Below are positions 53,774 to 62,337 of a stretch of DNA of 64,000 bases, piece after piece (the first letter of the stretch is position 1; each line of letters begins with the position of its first letter). Source of the stretch: CAVPMN01 sp963706425 (GTDB lineage Bacteria > Actinomycetota > Acidimicrobiia > Acidimicrobiales > Acidimicrobilacustridaceae); the NCBI GenBank assembly GCA_963706425.1, contig CAVPMN010000020.1, positions 1,860,001 through 1,924,000 of the forward strand. The letters are read 5' to 3'. Both the position numbers and the translations under genes were made by a program. The notes beneath the pieces were generated by a model, which was not told where the DNA came from, did not search any database, and saw nothing but the letters and a program-made list of their open reading frames with translations.

Positions 53774-55144
53774 CTAGCCCGGGACCGCCCTCCCCGACGA
53801 GGCGAGCCGAGATCGACTGAAGAGGAAGAGGCCGGCCCCACACATCACGAGACCCAAGGCGAGCACCACGAGTCGCCCGGTGGATGAGCCGGTCACCGGC
53901 AGCGAACCGGTGCTGGTCGAGCCGCCGGAACGGGTCTGGACCGTGCCGAGCACCTCGGCCGGTGGCGGCTCGATCGATTGGGTCGAGATGGTGGGCGGCG
54001 GTGCGACCGACGTGGGCGTGGTGGGTGGCGACGCGCAGGTGCGGGTGACGGTGATCGAGCCGATCACCTCGTCGCCCTGGGACACCGTGATCGCCGCCGT
54101 CTCACCCTCGTCCATCGGGACGAACACCTCGACGGTCGAGACGGCGGGCACGGTCACCGTCTCGACCTCGGCGCCATCCTTCGAGACGACGAGCGTCGCG
54201 GGGCTGGGACCTGGGTTGGCGAGGCCGAGGATCACGCCGCCTTCGGCGCACTCCTGCAGCAGCCCCACCAGTTGCGGCTTCTGGCACTCGACGACGACCA
54301 CCACCGGAGCGAGCGGCGTGCCGTCGGCGGAGATGGGGATGGAGTGCTCGCCCTCGGCCAGTCGCTCGAACACCACCAACCTCGACTCGCCTGCCGGGAC
54401 CACCACGAACTGAACCGCAGAGATCGGCGAGCCGGGATCGGCAAGCGGATCACCCACGACGAAGAGGATCGAATCGGCTTCGCCCGGCGGCGACGTGTTG
54501 GACAGGTTGATGGTGACCACCCCGCCCTCGGGAGCGCAGGCGAGCGCCGCGGCCACGCTGGGTGTGCCCGGCGTCGACTCGACCGCGGGGGTCACCGGCG
54601 GGGCGACCGGTTCGTCGGGCGCCGGGGGCACGACCGACGTGGTCGGGACGGGTTCGTCGACCGGTGGTTCGGTCGGGTCGACCTCGGGTGCGGGATCGCA
54701 ACCGGTCGGCCGGAAGATCGTTGCGGAACGCGCGCTGCCGGGCTCGGCGCCATCCTCGTCGAGGCCCCAGCGCACCTGTTCCTGCACGAAGAGGGTGAGG
54801 GAGGTGAGTGCGGGGTCGGGCCAGTCGAACCGGCCACCGAACCGATAGGCGTTGGTGATGTTGAACGCCCCGGTGGCGACGTCGACCTCGGCCTGCGAGC
54901 CGGCGTCGGCGAGGTACCAGACCCGCACCTCGTTGTTGGTCTGCTCGGCCTGCGAGCTGCCGCTCCAGGCACGAGCGGACCACTCGACCACGCCGGAGCA
55001 GTCGGTGCTCGCCTCGATCTGGGCGTGATGGGCGAGCACGTCGGGGGCGGCCACGACGAAGCCCACGAGCAGCAGACCGGCCGCGACCAGCGCCAGCGGC
55101 GCGCGCGGCAGGCGCCGCACCGGCGACAAGCTGCTCGGCCTCAT
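53774..55144 (-). CDS. LPXTG-anchored cell-wall surface protein
   Basis: Exported 456-residue protein. The signal peptide runs to about residue 38 (LALVAAGLLLVGFVVAAPDVLA). The C-terminus has LPVTG (415-419), a hydrophobic span (LVVLALGLVMCGAGLFLF) and a basic tail, so a sortase should attach it to the wall. Between lie a domain with paired cysteines (STDCSGVVEWSARAW, TGCDP), a Pro/Thr-rich linker, and two similar beta-rich modules each ending near VVECQKPQLVG or VTRTCASPP. Function is unknown; adhesion or a wall structural role is possible. No sortase gene is in view. Confidence 0.85.
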   Translation of the reverse strand: MRPSSLSPVRRLPRAPLALVAAGLLLVGFVVAAPDVLAHHAQIEASTDCSGVVEWSARAWSGSSQAEQTNNEVRVWYLADAGSQAEVDVATGAFNITNAYRFGGRFDWPDPALTSLTLFVQEQVRWGLDEDGAEPGSARSATIFRPTGCDPAPEVDPTEPPVDEPVPTTSVVPPAPDEPVAPPVTPAVESTPGTPSVAAALACAPEGGVVTINLSNTSPPGEADSILFVVGDPLADPGSPISAVQFVVVPAGESRLVVFERLAEGEHSIPISADGTPLAPVVVVVECQKPQLVGLLQECAEGGVILGLANPGPSPATLVVSKDGAEVETVTVPAVSTVEVFVPMDEGETAAITVSQGDEVIGSITVTRTCASPPTTPTSVAPPPTISTQSIEPPPAEVLGTVQTRSGGSTSTGSLPVTGSSTGRLVVLALGLVMCGAGLFLFSRSRLASSGRAVPG

Positions 55145-55429
55145 CGTCTCCCCTCGATCGCCTCGTCGAGGTCGATCCGGGGATCACCACGACACGGTTG
55201 AAGCTCTCGGGGCCGGGTTCGCTCTAGCTCCCCCCAGGCTCAAGCGACCAATGCAAGCCTGTGGATCAACGCTTCCCCATGCCGACACGCCACATGCCGA
55301 CGGAGTGCGAAGCTAACCACTCAGCGTGTGATTGGCAAGGGACGTGACCACGCTGAGCCATATGGACTAGTCGTTTCGTACATTTTCACGTTGTACGGTT
55401 CATTCACCGGACTCTTCGTGGTCAGCCGT

Positions 55430-57910
55430 TCAACGCAGCACGATCGAGCCGTCGTCGTCGAGCTCGACCCGGATCGTGTCGCCCTCCACGTAGTGGCCCT
55501 CGAGCAGCGCGAGCGCCAGGTGGTCGCTGATCTCGCGCTGGATCACCCGCTTCAGCGGTCGCGCCCCGTAGGCAGGGTCGAAGCCCTCCCTCGCCAGGGC
55601 GTCGAGCGCCTCGTCGGAGAACTCGAGGTGCATGCGACGAGCAGCCACCCGCTCGACGAGGGCGCCGAGCTGGATGTCGACGATGCGGCGCAGATCGGCC
55701 TCGGTGAGCTCGCGGAACCGCACGATGTCGTCGATGCGGTTGACGAACTCGGGCTTGAAGAAGGTGCGCGGGTCGCCGGGGAGGTTCGACGTCATGATCA
55801 ACACCACGTTGGTGAAGTCGACGGTGCGGCCCTGCCCATCGGTGAGCCGGCCGTCGTCCATCAGCTGCAGCAGCACGTTGAACACGTCGGGGTGGGCCTT
55901 CTCGATCTCGTCGAGCAGCACCACGGCGTAGGGACGGCGACGAACTGCCTCGGTGAGCTGGCCGCCGGCCTCGTAGCCCACGTAGCCGGGCGGCGCGCCG
56001 ATGAGACGGCTCACCGCGTGCTTCTCCATGTACTCCGACATGTCGATGCGCACCATGGCGCGCTCGTCGTCGAAGAGGAAGTCGGCGAGCGAGCGGGCGA
56101 GCTCGGTCTTGCCCACGCCGGTGGGTCCGAGGAACAGGAACGAGCCGATCGGTCGGTGCGGATCGGACAGCCCGGCCCGGCTGCGGCGGATGGCGTTGGC
56201 GACAGCCACGACCGCGTCGTCCTGTCCGATGACCCGCTCGTGGAGGACGTCTTCGAGGCGGACCAGCTTGGCCATCTCACCTTCGACCAGCCGGCTGACC
56301 GGCACGCCGGTCCACTTGCTGACGACCTCGGCCACGTCTTCCTCGTCGACCTCTTCCTTCAGCATCTTCTGCTGAGCCTGCAGCTCGTCGAGCCGCTTGC
56401 CGGCCTCGGCGACCTGGCGCTCGAGCTCAGGGATCTGCCCGTAGCGGATCTCGGCGGCCTTCTCGAGATCGGCTTCGCGCTCGAGCTCGAGCCGCTTGTG
56501 CTCCAGCTGCTCCTTCAACGCCTGGATCTGGGTGATGGCGTCCTTCTCGGCCTGCCAGTGCGCCTTCATACCGGCGATCTGCTCGCGCAGGTTGGCCAGC
56601 TCCTGGTCGAGTGCGGCCAGCCGCTCGACCGATGCGGCATCGGTCTCCTTGGCGAGCGCGACGCGTTCGATCTCGAGCTGGCGGATGCGCCGCTCGACGA
56701 TGTCGATCTCGGTGGGCAGCGAGTCGATCTCGATGCGCAGCTTCGACGCGGCCTCGTCGACCAGGTCGATGGCCTTGTCGGGCAGGAAGCGACCCGTGAG
56801 ATAGCGGTCGGAGAGGATGGCGGCGGCCACCAACGCGGCGTCCTGGATGCGCACGCCGTGGTGCACCTCGTAGCGCTCCTTGAGCCCGCGCAGGATGGCG
56901 ATGGTGTCCTCGACCGACGGTTGACCGACGTAGACCTGCTGGAACCGCCGCTCGAGCGCAGGGTCCTTCTCGACGTACTTGCGGTACTCGTCGAGGGTGG
57001 TGGCACCGACGAGACGCAGCTCGCCGCGCGCCAGCATGGGCTTGATCATGTTGCCGGCGTCCATGGCCCCTTCGGCCGCACCGGCACCGACGATGGTGTG
57101 CATCTCGTCGATGAAGGTGATGACCTCGCCCTCGGAGTCGGTGATCTCCTTCAGCACCGCCTTCAGCCGCTCCTCGAACTCGCCGCGGTACTTGGCGCCC
57201 GCCACCAACGAGCCGAGGTCGAGCGCGATCAGTCGCTTGTTGCGCAGCCCCTCCGGCACGTCACCTTCGACGATGCGCCGGGCCAGCCCCTCGACGATGG
57301 CCGTCTTGCCGACACCGGGCTCACCGATGAGCACGGGGTTGTTCTTGGTGCGGCGGCTGAGCACCTGGATCACCCGGCGGATCTCCTCGTCTCGGCCGAT
57401 CACCGGGTCGATGCGGCCGGCTCGCGCCGCCTCGGTGAGGTCGCGGCCGTACTTCTCGAGGGCCTGATACTGCTCTTCGGGGTTCTGGCTGGTGACCCGG
57501 TGGCTGCCCCGCACCTTCTGGAGGGCGACGAGCAGGTCCTCGCGACTGGCCCCGACCTTGTCGGCCAGCGCCAGCAGCAGGTGCTCGGTGGAGAGGTACT
57601 CGTCGTGCAGGTCGGCCCGCTGGCGATCGGCCTCGTCGAGCACCGCGCTCACCTCGCGTCCGAGACGCGACTCACCGCCGTAGGCCTTCGGCAGGCGACC
57701 CACCGCCTCCTCGGCCTGGTTGCGCAACGCGAGCGGTGCGGTGCCCACGCTCTGCAGGATCGGGAGCACGACCCCCTCGGACTGGCCGATGAGCGCCAGC
57801 AGCAGGTGGTCGGGGGTGACCTCGGGGTTGCTGTTGGTGCGCGCCAGCTCGACGGCGGTGTTGAAGGCCTCTTGGGTCTTCAGGGTCCAGCGGTTCGGAT
57901 CGAGTGCCAT
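55430..57910 (-). CDS. clpB: Disaggregase ClpB
   Basis: Hexameric AAA+ chaperone that rescues aggregated proteins with DnaK. Order: N domain (1-150), AAA-1 with GEPGVGKTAIVEGLA, middle coiled-coil (about 400-520, LEREADLEKAAEIRYGQIPELERQ), AAA-2 with GPTGVGKTELARSLA and the arginine and lid region. The second module is shorter than in E. coli: after VLIMTSNLPGDPRTFFKPEF about 20 residues are absent, which I recall from related actinobacteria. It is preceded by a HAIR-like palindrome and so probably HspR-controlled. Confidence 0.97.
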   Translation of the reverse strand: MALDPNRWTLKTQEAFNTAVELARTNSNPEVTPDHLLLALIGQSEGVVLPILQSVGTAPLALRNQAEEAVGRLPKAYGGESRLGREVSAVLDEADRQRADLHDEYLSTEHLLLALADKVGASREDLLVALQKVRGSHRVTSQNPEEQYQALEKYGRDLTEAARAGRIDPVIGRDEEIRRVIQVLSRRTKNNPVLIGEPGVGKTAIVEGLARRIVEGDVPEGLRNKRLIALDLGSLVAGAKYRGEFEERLKAVLKEITDSEGEVITFIDEMHTIVGAGAAEGAMDAGNMIKPMLARGELRLVGATTLDEYRKYVEKDPALERRFQQVYVGQPSVEDTIAILRGLKERYEVHHGVRIQDAALVAAAILSDRYLTGRFLPDKAIDLVDEAASKLRIEIDSLPTEIDIVERRIRQLEIERVALAKETDAASVERLAALDQELANLREQIAGMKAHWQAEKDAITQIQALKEQLEHKRLELEREADLEKAAEIRYGQIPELERQVAEAGKRLDELQAQQKMLKEEVDEEDVAEVVSKWTGVPVSRLVEGEMAKLVRLEDVLHERVIGQDDAVVAVANAIRRSRAGLSDPHRPIGSFLFLGPTGVGKTELARSLADFLFDDERAMVRIDMSEYMEKHAVSRLIGAPPGYVGYEAGGQLTEAVRRRPYAVVLLDEIEKAHPDVFNVLLQLMDDGRLTDGQGRTVDFTNVVLIMTSNLPGDPRTFFKPEFVNRIDDIVRFRELTEADLRRIVDIQLGALVERVAARRMHLEFSDEALDALAREGFDPAYGARPLKRVIQREISDHLALALLEGHYVEGDTIRVELDDDGSIVLR

Positions 57911-57948
57911 GGGCGGAGAGCAGACTCCTCGCTCGGGATCAGTACAAG

Positions 57949-57975
57949 AAAGTTGACAATCTGATTGTCAACTTT
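57949..57975 (-). promoter_or_regulatory. HAIR-like palindrome (HspR operator candidate) of clpB
   Basis: Perfect 12-bp inverted repeat AAAGTTGACAAT/ATTGTCAACTTT with a 3-base centre. Its core GTTGACA-N7-TGTCAAC keeps the spacing of the HspR site CTTGAGT-N7-ACTCAAG. On the minus strand it contains TTGACA as a minus-35, and TGTACT 19 bases later may be the minus-10. hspR is encoded 4 kb away. Confidence 0.6.
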
Positions 57976-58080
57976 ATTCCGGGATCGCCCGGTTTCCTCC
58001 CTGGGCATCCCCGGGTCGACGGTGGGTACAGGCGAATCTTCCTTGGCCCGATACGGTGACGCTGACAGAAGGGGGGCTGC

Positions 58081-58164
58081 GTGACAATCGTGTGGAAGGA
58101 CTGTCTTCGGCTCCCCTCGGTCCGCGACCCCGAGTGGGTCGCCGCGAGCTTCGGGCACGACTGA
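58081..58164 (+). CDS. 27-codon leader ORF upstream of the osmoprotectant transporter
   Basis: GTG-initiated frame MTIVWKDCLRLPSVRDPEWV plus 7 residues, with a strong purine run (AGAAGGGGGG) 4 bases before it. The stop lies 3 bases before the ATG of the ATPase gene. TACGGT upstream (58051-58056) may be the minus-10. It may couple translation; the peptide has no known homologue to me. Confidence 0.4.
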   Translation: MTIVWKDCLRLPSVRDPEWVAASFGHD

Positions 58165-58167
58165 CCG

Positions 58168-59277
58168 ATGTCCGGCCCGCAGGCGGCGATCGCGCTCGAA
58201 GGGGTGGGGAAGGTCTTCCCGGGCGCCTCGCAGCCTGCGGTGACCCATCTCGACCTCGATGTACCCGAAGGCTCGATCACCGCGTTGGTGGGCCCGTCGG
58301 GGTGCGGGAAGACCACCACCCTGAAGATGATCAACCGGCTCATCGAGCCGACATCGGGACGCATCGTCGTGGAGGGCGTCGAGATCCACGAGCAGCCGGT
58401 CGACGAGTTGCGGCGGCGAATCGGCTACGTGATCCAGCACACCGGACTGTTCCCGCACCGCACCATCCGCGCCAACATCGGCACCGTCCCGAAGCTGCTC
58501 GGATGGGACAAGAAGCGCATCGAGGACCGCGTCCGCGAGCTCACCACGCTGGTCGGGCTCGACGACGACATGCTCGACCGCTATCCCTCGGCGCTGTCGG
58601 GAGGCCAGCAGCAACGCGTCGGTGTGGCGCGCGCCCTGGCGGCCGATCCACCAGTGATGCTGATGGACGAGCCCTACAGCGCCGTCGACCCCATCGTGCG
58701 CGCCCATCTGCAGGACGAGCTGCTCGCGCTGCAGAGCCGGCTCAACAAGACGATCGTGCTCGTCACCCACGACATCGACGAGGCGATCAAGCTCGGTGAC
58801 CGCATCGCCATCCTCAACGTCGGTGGTGTGCTCGAGCAGTACGGCCCTCCGACCGATCTGCTGGCCGCGCCCGCCAACGAGTTCGTCGAGCAGTTCCTCG
58901 GCACAGGTCGCGGGCTCAAGCGCATGGCCCTGTTGCGCGTGAGCGACGTCGGCCTCACCGACGGCGCCGTGGTGACGGTCGACGCCGCACCCGAGGAAGC
59001 CAAAGCGGTGATGACCGCCTGGGGCTTCGACTGGGTCGGCGTGACCGACGGTGACCAACTCCTCGGCTGGGTGTCCGAACACGACCTCGACGGCGTGGCC
59101 ACGGTCGGCGAGGCCCGGCGCGAGCGCTTTCGCGCCAGCGTCCGTCGCGACACCCCGTTGCTCGAGGCACTCGACATCCTCGTCACCTCTCAGACCCGGG
59201 TGGCGGTGGTGCTCGAGGACGACCAGACCTACCTCGGCATGCTCACCATCGATCAGATCAGCGAGGGGGTCCAGTGA
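58168..59277 (+). CDS. Glycine betaine/choline-type ABC transporter ATPase
   Basis: ProV/OpuCA-like ATPase for compatible solutes. Walker A GPSGCGKTTTLKM, Q-loop YVIQHTGLFPHRTI, signature LSGGQQQRVGVARAL, Walker B VMLMDEPYSAVDP. The C-terminal 110 residues form tandem CBS domains (ALLRVSDVGL..., LEALDILVTSQTRVAVVLEDDQ), which in OpuA/OpuC sense ionic strength. It heads a four-gene operon with two permeases and a binding protein; the first permease starts inside its stop codon (GTGA). Confidence 0.93.
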   Translation: MSGPQAAIALEGVGKVFPGASQPAVTHLDLDVPEGSITALVGPSGCGKTTTLKMINRLIEPTSGRIVVEGVEIHEQPVDELRRRIGYVIQHTGLFPHRTIRANIGTVPKLLGWDKKRIEDRVRELTTLVGLDDDMLDRYPSALSGGQQQRVGVARALAADPPVMLMDEPYSAVDPIVRAHLQDELLALQSRLNKTIVLVTHDIDEAIKLGDRIAILNVGGVLEQYGPPTDLLAAPANEFVEQFLGTGRGLKRMALLRVSDVGLTDGAVVTVDAAPEEAKAVMTAWGFDWVGVTDGDQLLGWVSEHDLDGVATVGEARRERFRASVRRDTPLLEALDILVTSQTRVAVVLEDDQTYLGMLTIDQISEGVQ

Positions 59278-59972
59278 TCTGGTCATCGGCCCCTTCGACG
59301 ATCGTCGCCAACGGGCCCGACTCGCTGATCTGGTGGGACTGGGTCGGTCGCAACACCGACGAGATCGTCGACCGCACGGTCGAGCACCTGCAGCTCACCG
59401 GCGTGGCCCTCGGCATCGGACTGGTCATCGCCACCGCCCTCTCGCTGATCGCGCTGCGCTGGCGCCGCAGCTACGCGCCGATCACCTGGGTGACCGGCCT
59501 GCTCTACTCCATACCGAGCGTGGCCCTCTTCGCCTTCCTGGTCCCCATCACCGGCCTCACCTTCACCACCGCCGAGATCGGACTGGTCAGCTACACGTTG
59601 CTGATCCTGGTGCGCAACATCGTGGCCGGCATCGACGGCGTGCCCGCAGCTGTGAAGGAGGCGGCCGACGGCATGGGCTTCAGCCGCACCAAGCGCTTCC
59701 TCTCGGTCGATCTGCGGTTGGCCACCCCGACGATCATCGCCGGGCTGCGCATCGCCTCGGTGACGATCATCGGGCTCGTCACGGTCACCGCCCTCGTCGG
59801 CTCGGGCGGCTACGGCGTGTTCATCCTCGACGGACTGAGCCGTGACTTCACCACCCCGATCATGGTGGGTGCCACGCTGTCGATCGCGCTGGCCGTCGTG
59901 ATCGACGTGGTGCTGCTCGGCGTGGAGCGAGCGCTCACCCCGTGGTCGACCGAGCGGCGGCGGACCCGATGA
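59274..59972 (+). CDS. Osmoprotectant ABC transporter permease 1
   Basis: ProW/OpuCB-like membrane subunit of 232 residues with about six spans. The cytoplasmic coupling loop reads EAADGMGFSRTKRFLSVDLRLATPTIIAGLR, the EAA motif that contacts the ATPase. TALVGSGGYGVFILDG near the C-terminus is usual in this family. It overlaps both neighbours by 4 bases. Confidence 0.9.
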   Translation: MIWSSAPSTIVANGPDSLIWWDWVGRNTDEIVDRTVEHLQLTGVALGIGLVIATALSLIALRWRRSYAPITWVTGLLYSIPSVALFAFLVPITGLTFTTAEIGLVSYTLLILVRNIVAGIDGVPAAVKEAADGMGFSRTKRFLSVDLRLATPTIIAGLRIASVTIIGLVTVTALVGSGGYGVFILDGLSRDFTTPIMVGATLSIALAVVIDVVLLGVERALTPWSTERRRTR

Positions 59973-60736
59973 GCGCCCTCGACGACTTCTGGTCGTACGT
60001 GACCACGGCGTCCAACTGGACCGGCCCGAAAGGGCTGCTCTTCCTCACCTGGAACCACATCCGCATCTCGTTCATGGCCACCGTCGCAGGCGCGTTGGTG
60101 GCCATCCCGCTCGGCGTCGCGGTAGGCCGGGCGCGACGGGGCGGCGCCGCCACCGCTGCGGTGGTCAACATCGGGCGGGCGCTGCCCTCGTTCGCCGTGC
60201 TGGTACTGGCGTTCAGCCTCTTCAGCGGATGGGGTCGGGGCCTGAGCGTATGGCCCACGTTCGTGGCCCTGGTGCTGCTCGCCATCCCGCCCATGTTCAC
60301 CAACACCTACACCGGTGTGCGCGAGGTCGAGGGCGACATCAAAGAAGCGGCGGCGGGCATGGGGATGGCGCGCCGTCAGGTCGTGCTGCGGGTCGAGACG
60401 CCCATCGCCCTTCCGCTCATCATCACCGGGGTGCGCGTGTCCGCCGTGCAGGTGGTGGCCACCGCCACCCTCGGCGCTTGGGTGGGCTTCCAGTGCCTCG
60501 GCACGCTGATCTTCGAGGGCTTCGCCCAACAGAACGACGGCAAGATCGTCACCGGTGCGGTGTTCGTCGCACTGCTCACCATCATCACCGAGATCGCCTT
60601 CTCGCTTCTCGTCCGTCTGGTTGCACCGTGGGAGTCGCGCTCGACGCGTCGCTCCCGCCCGGTGCGCCCGGCAGGGGACGAAGCGACGGAGTCGGCTGTG
60701 CCTCTGGAGGGCGCAGTATCAACCCGAGGCGCGTGA
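59969..60736 (+). CDS. Osmoprotectant ABC transporter permease 2
   Basis: Second membrane subunit (OpuCD-like), 255 residues. It has WNHIRISFMATVAGALVAIPLGVAVGR, GRALPSFAVLVLAFSLF and the EAA loop EAAAGMGMARRQVVLRVETPIALPLI. ATG 59969 overlaps the stop of permease 1; a GTG at 59942 would add nine residues. The last 35 residues are a basic and acidic tail without a span. Confidence 0.9.
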   Translation: MSALDDFWSYVTTASNWTGPKGLLFLTWNHIRISFMATVAGALVAIPLGVAVGRARRGGAATAAVVNIGRALPSFAVLVLAFSLFSGWGRGLSVWPTFVALVLLAIPPMFTNTYTGVREVEGDIKEAAAGMGMARRQVVLRVETPIALPLIITGVRVSAVQVVATATLGAWVGFQCLGTLIFEGFAQQNDGKIVTGAVFVALLTIITEIAFSLLVRLVAPWESRSTRRSRPVRPAGDEATESAVPLEGAVSTRGA

Positions 60737-60814
60737 GCGTCGCGGGATCAGCAACACCGGGCGCGCCGCGCCCGGACAACAGGCAGGGCGCACTTTGCGC
60801 TCGGGGAGGAATAC

Positions 60815-61759
60815 ATGCGAACCAAAGCGAGATGGCTCATCGCCCTCTTGGCCGTCATGGCGATCTTCGCGGCCGCGTGCAGCGACGATGACGACGGTGA
60901 CACCAGCACCGAAGGCACCACGGGGGGCTCGGTACCGAGCGGTCCCCAGATCGTCATCGGTGCGCAGGACTTCGGTGAGTCGGCGATCCTGGCCGAGATC
61001 TACGGCCAGGCGCTCGCGGCGAACGGCTACGACGTACGCCAGCAGTCGCTCGGCGGCTTCCGCGACATCGAGATCGCGGCGTTCGAGTCCGGCGAGATCA
61101 ACTTCGCGCCGGAGTACGTGGCATCGATGCTCGAGTTCCTGAACGAGCAGGCCGGTGAGGCGACCAGCGACGTCGACGAGACGCTCGGGTTGCTGCAAAC
61201 CGCACTCGAGCCGTTGGGGCTGGTCGCGCTCGAACCGGCGCCCGGCGTCGACACCAACGCGTTCGTCATCACCAAGGAGACGTCGGAGTCGCTGGGCATC
61301 ACCACGCTGAGCGACCTGGCCGAAAAGGGTGGAGACCTCAGCCTCGGTGGACCGGCTGACTGCGAGACCAACCCGTTCTGCATCCCCGGCCTGCAAGAGG
61401 TCTACGGGGTGGACTTCTCGGCCAACTTCACCGGCCTCGACACGGGCGTGATCGCGACGGCGCTCACCAACGGTGAGATCGACGTGGCTGTGCTCTTCTC
61501 GACCGACGGTCGCATCGTCGAGAACGAATGGGTGCTGCTCGAGGACGACCAGACCATGCTGGCGGCCGACAACATCGTCCCGGTCGTGACGCAAGGGCTG
61601 GTCGACGCCTATGGCGACGACATGGCCGATCTGGTCAACAGCATCAGCGCGAAGCTCACCACCGAGGCGCTGACCGACATGAACAAGCAGTACGACGTCG
61701 ACAAGGAGAGCGCCTCCGACATCGCCACCTCGTGGCTGGAGGAGAACGGCTTCCTCTGA
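60815..61759 (+). CDS. Glycine betaine/choline-binding lipoprotein
   Basis: OpuAC-type substrate-binding protein attached to the membrane by the lipobox cysteine (MAIFAAACSDDDDGDTS). The mature part begins IVIGAQDFGESAILAEIYGQALAANGYDV, the usual start of this family, and has EINFAPEYVASMLEFL. Whether it binds betaine, choline or another solute cannot be told. GGGGAGG lies 5 bases before the ATG, and the gene is separated from the permease by 78 bases. Confidence 0.92.
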   Translation: MRTKARWLIALLAVMAIFAAACSDDDDGDTSTEGTTGGSVPSGPQIVIGAQDFGESAILAEIYGQALAANGYDVRQQSLGGFRDIEIAAFESGEINFAPEYVASMLEFLNEQAGEATSDVDETLGLLQTALEPLGLVALEPAPGVDTNAFVITKETSESLGITTLSDLAEKGGDLSLGGPADCETNPFCIPGLQEVYGVDFSANFTGLDTGVIATALTNGEIDVAVLFSTDGRIVENEWVLLEDDQTMLAADNIVPVVTQGLVDAYGDDMADLVNSISAKLTTEALTDMNKQYDVDKESASDIATSWLEENGFL

Positions 61760-61781
61760 GCCGACGACTCATCACACGCGT

Positions 61782-61812
61782 GCGATGGCCGGTCCGAACG
61801 GGCCGGCCATCG
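61782..61812 (+). terminator. Terminator of the osmoprotectant operon
   Basis: CGATGGCCGG and CCGGCCATCG pair over 10 bp around TCCGAACGGGC, 22 bases after the stop of the binding-protein gene. Confidence 0.65.
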
Positions 61813-61833
61813 TCGCGCAAGCCGCCCCAAATC

Positions 61834-61870
61834 GGTGCGTGAAACAACCACATGGGTTGTTTCACGCACC
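61834..61870. repeat. Perfect 37-nt palindrome between convergent genes
   Basis: GGTGCGTGAAACAACC and GGTTGTTTCACGCACC are exact complements (16 bp) around ACATG. It is less GC-rich than its surroundings. It lies between two convergent operons and may be a bidirectional terminator or a member of another repeat family. Confidence 0.75.
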
Positions 61871-61897
61871 AGTTTCGGAGAGGCGGCAGCGGGTGGC

Positions 61898-62311
61898 TCA
61901 GTCGCGCTCGAACACCCGGCGGGACTCGCCGAAGCGCACCAGGGCCTGCCGCACCGGCACGAGGTCGCGCCGGTACTGCTTGTGGGTGCGCTCGACCGCC
62001 TGATGGGCCTCGGCGCGCGAGCGGTCGAGCTCGCTGCGCAACCGATGCAGCTCGGCCTCGAGGTCGAGCACCCGCTTCACGCCCGCCAGGTTGAGGCCCT
62101 CGTCGGTGAGGTCCTGGATGCGGCGCAACAGGTTGATGTCGGCATCGCTGTAGCGGCGGCTGCCGCCCCGGGTGCGGGCGGGTTCGACCAGGCCCTTGCG
62201 CTCGTAGATGCGCAGGGTCTGCGGGTGCACGCCGGCCAGCTCGGCCGCGACCGAGATGACGTAGACCGCCATCGTCTCGGACCTGTCGGTGTGCCCCTGA
62301 CCCATGCTCAT
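61898..62311 (-). CDS. hspR: HspR-type MerR-family heat-shock repressor
   Basis: Represses the dnaK operon and clpB with DnaK as co-repressor. MerR-type helix-turn-helix: YVISVAAELAGVHPQTLRIYERKGLVEPARTRGGSRRYSDADINLLRRIQDLT. The remainder is a long helix rich in Arg and Glu. The start is uncertain: ATG 62311 (MSMGQGHTD) or 62272 (MAVYVIS). It is the last gene of grpE-dnaJ-hspR; dnaK should lie beyond the window end. Confidence 0.92.
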   Translation of the reverse strand: MSMGQGHTDRSETMAVYVISVAAELAGVHPQTLRIYERKGLVEPARTRGGSRRYSDADINLLRRIQDLTDEGLNLAGVKRVLDLEAELHRLRSELDRSRAEAHQAVERTHKQYRRDLVPVRQALVRFGESRRVFERD

Positions 62312-62337
62312 CCGCTCACCCCGTCGACCATCATCGC

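Noticed and set aside
57976..58080. Riboswitch before the osmoprotectant transporter
   Set aside because: No conserved riboswitch core could be recognised; only a possible promoter and the leader ORF are visible.
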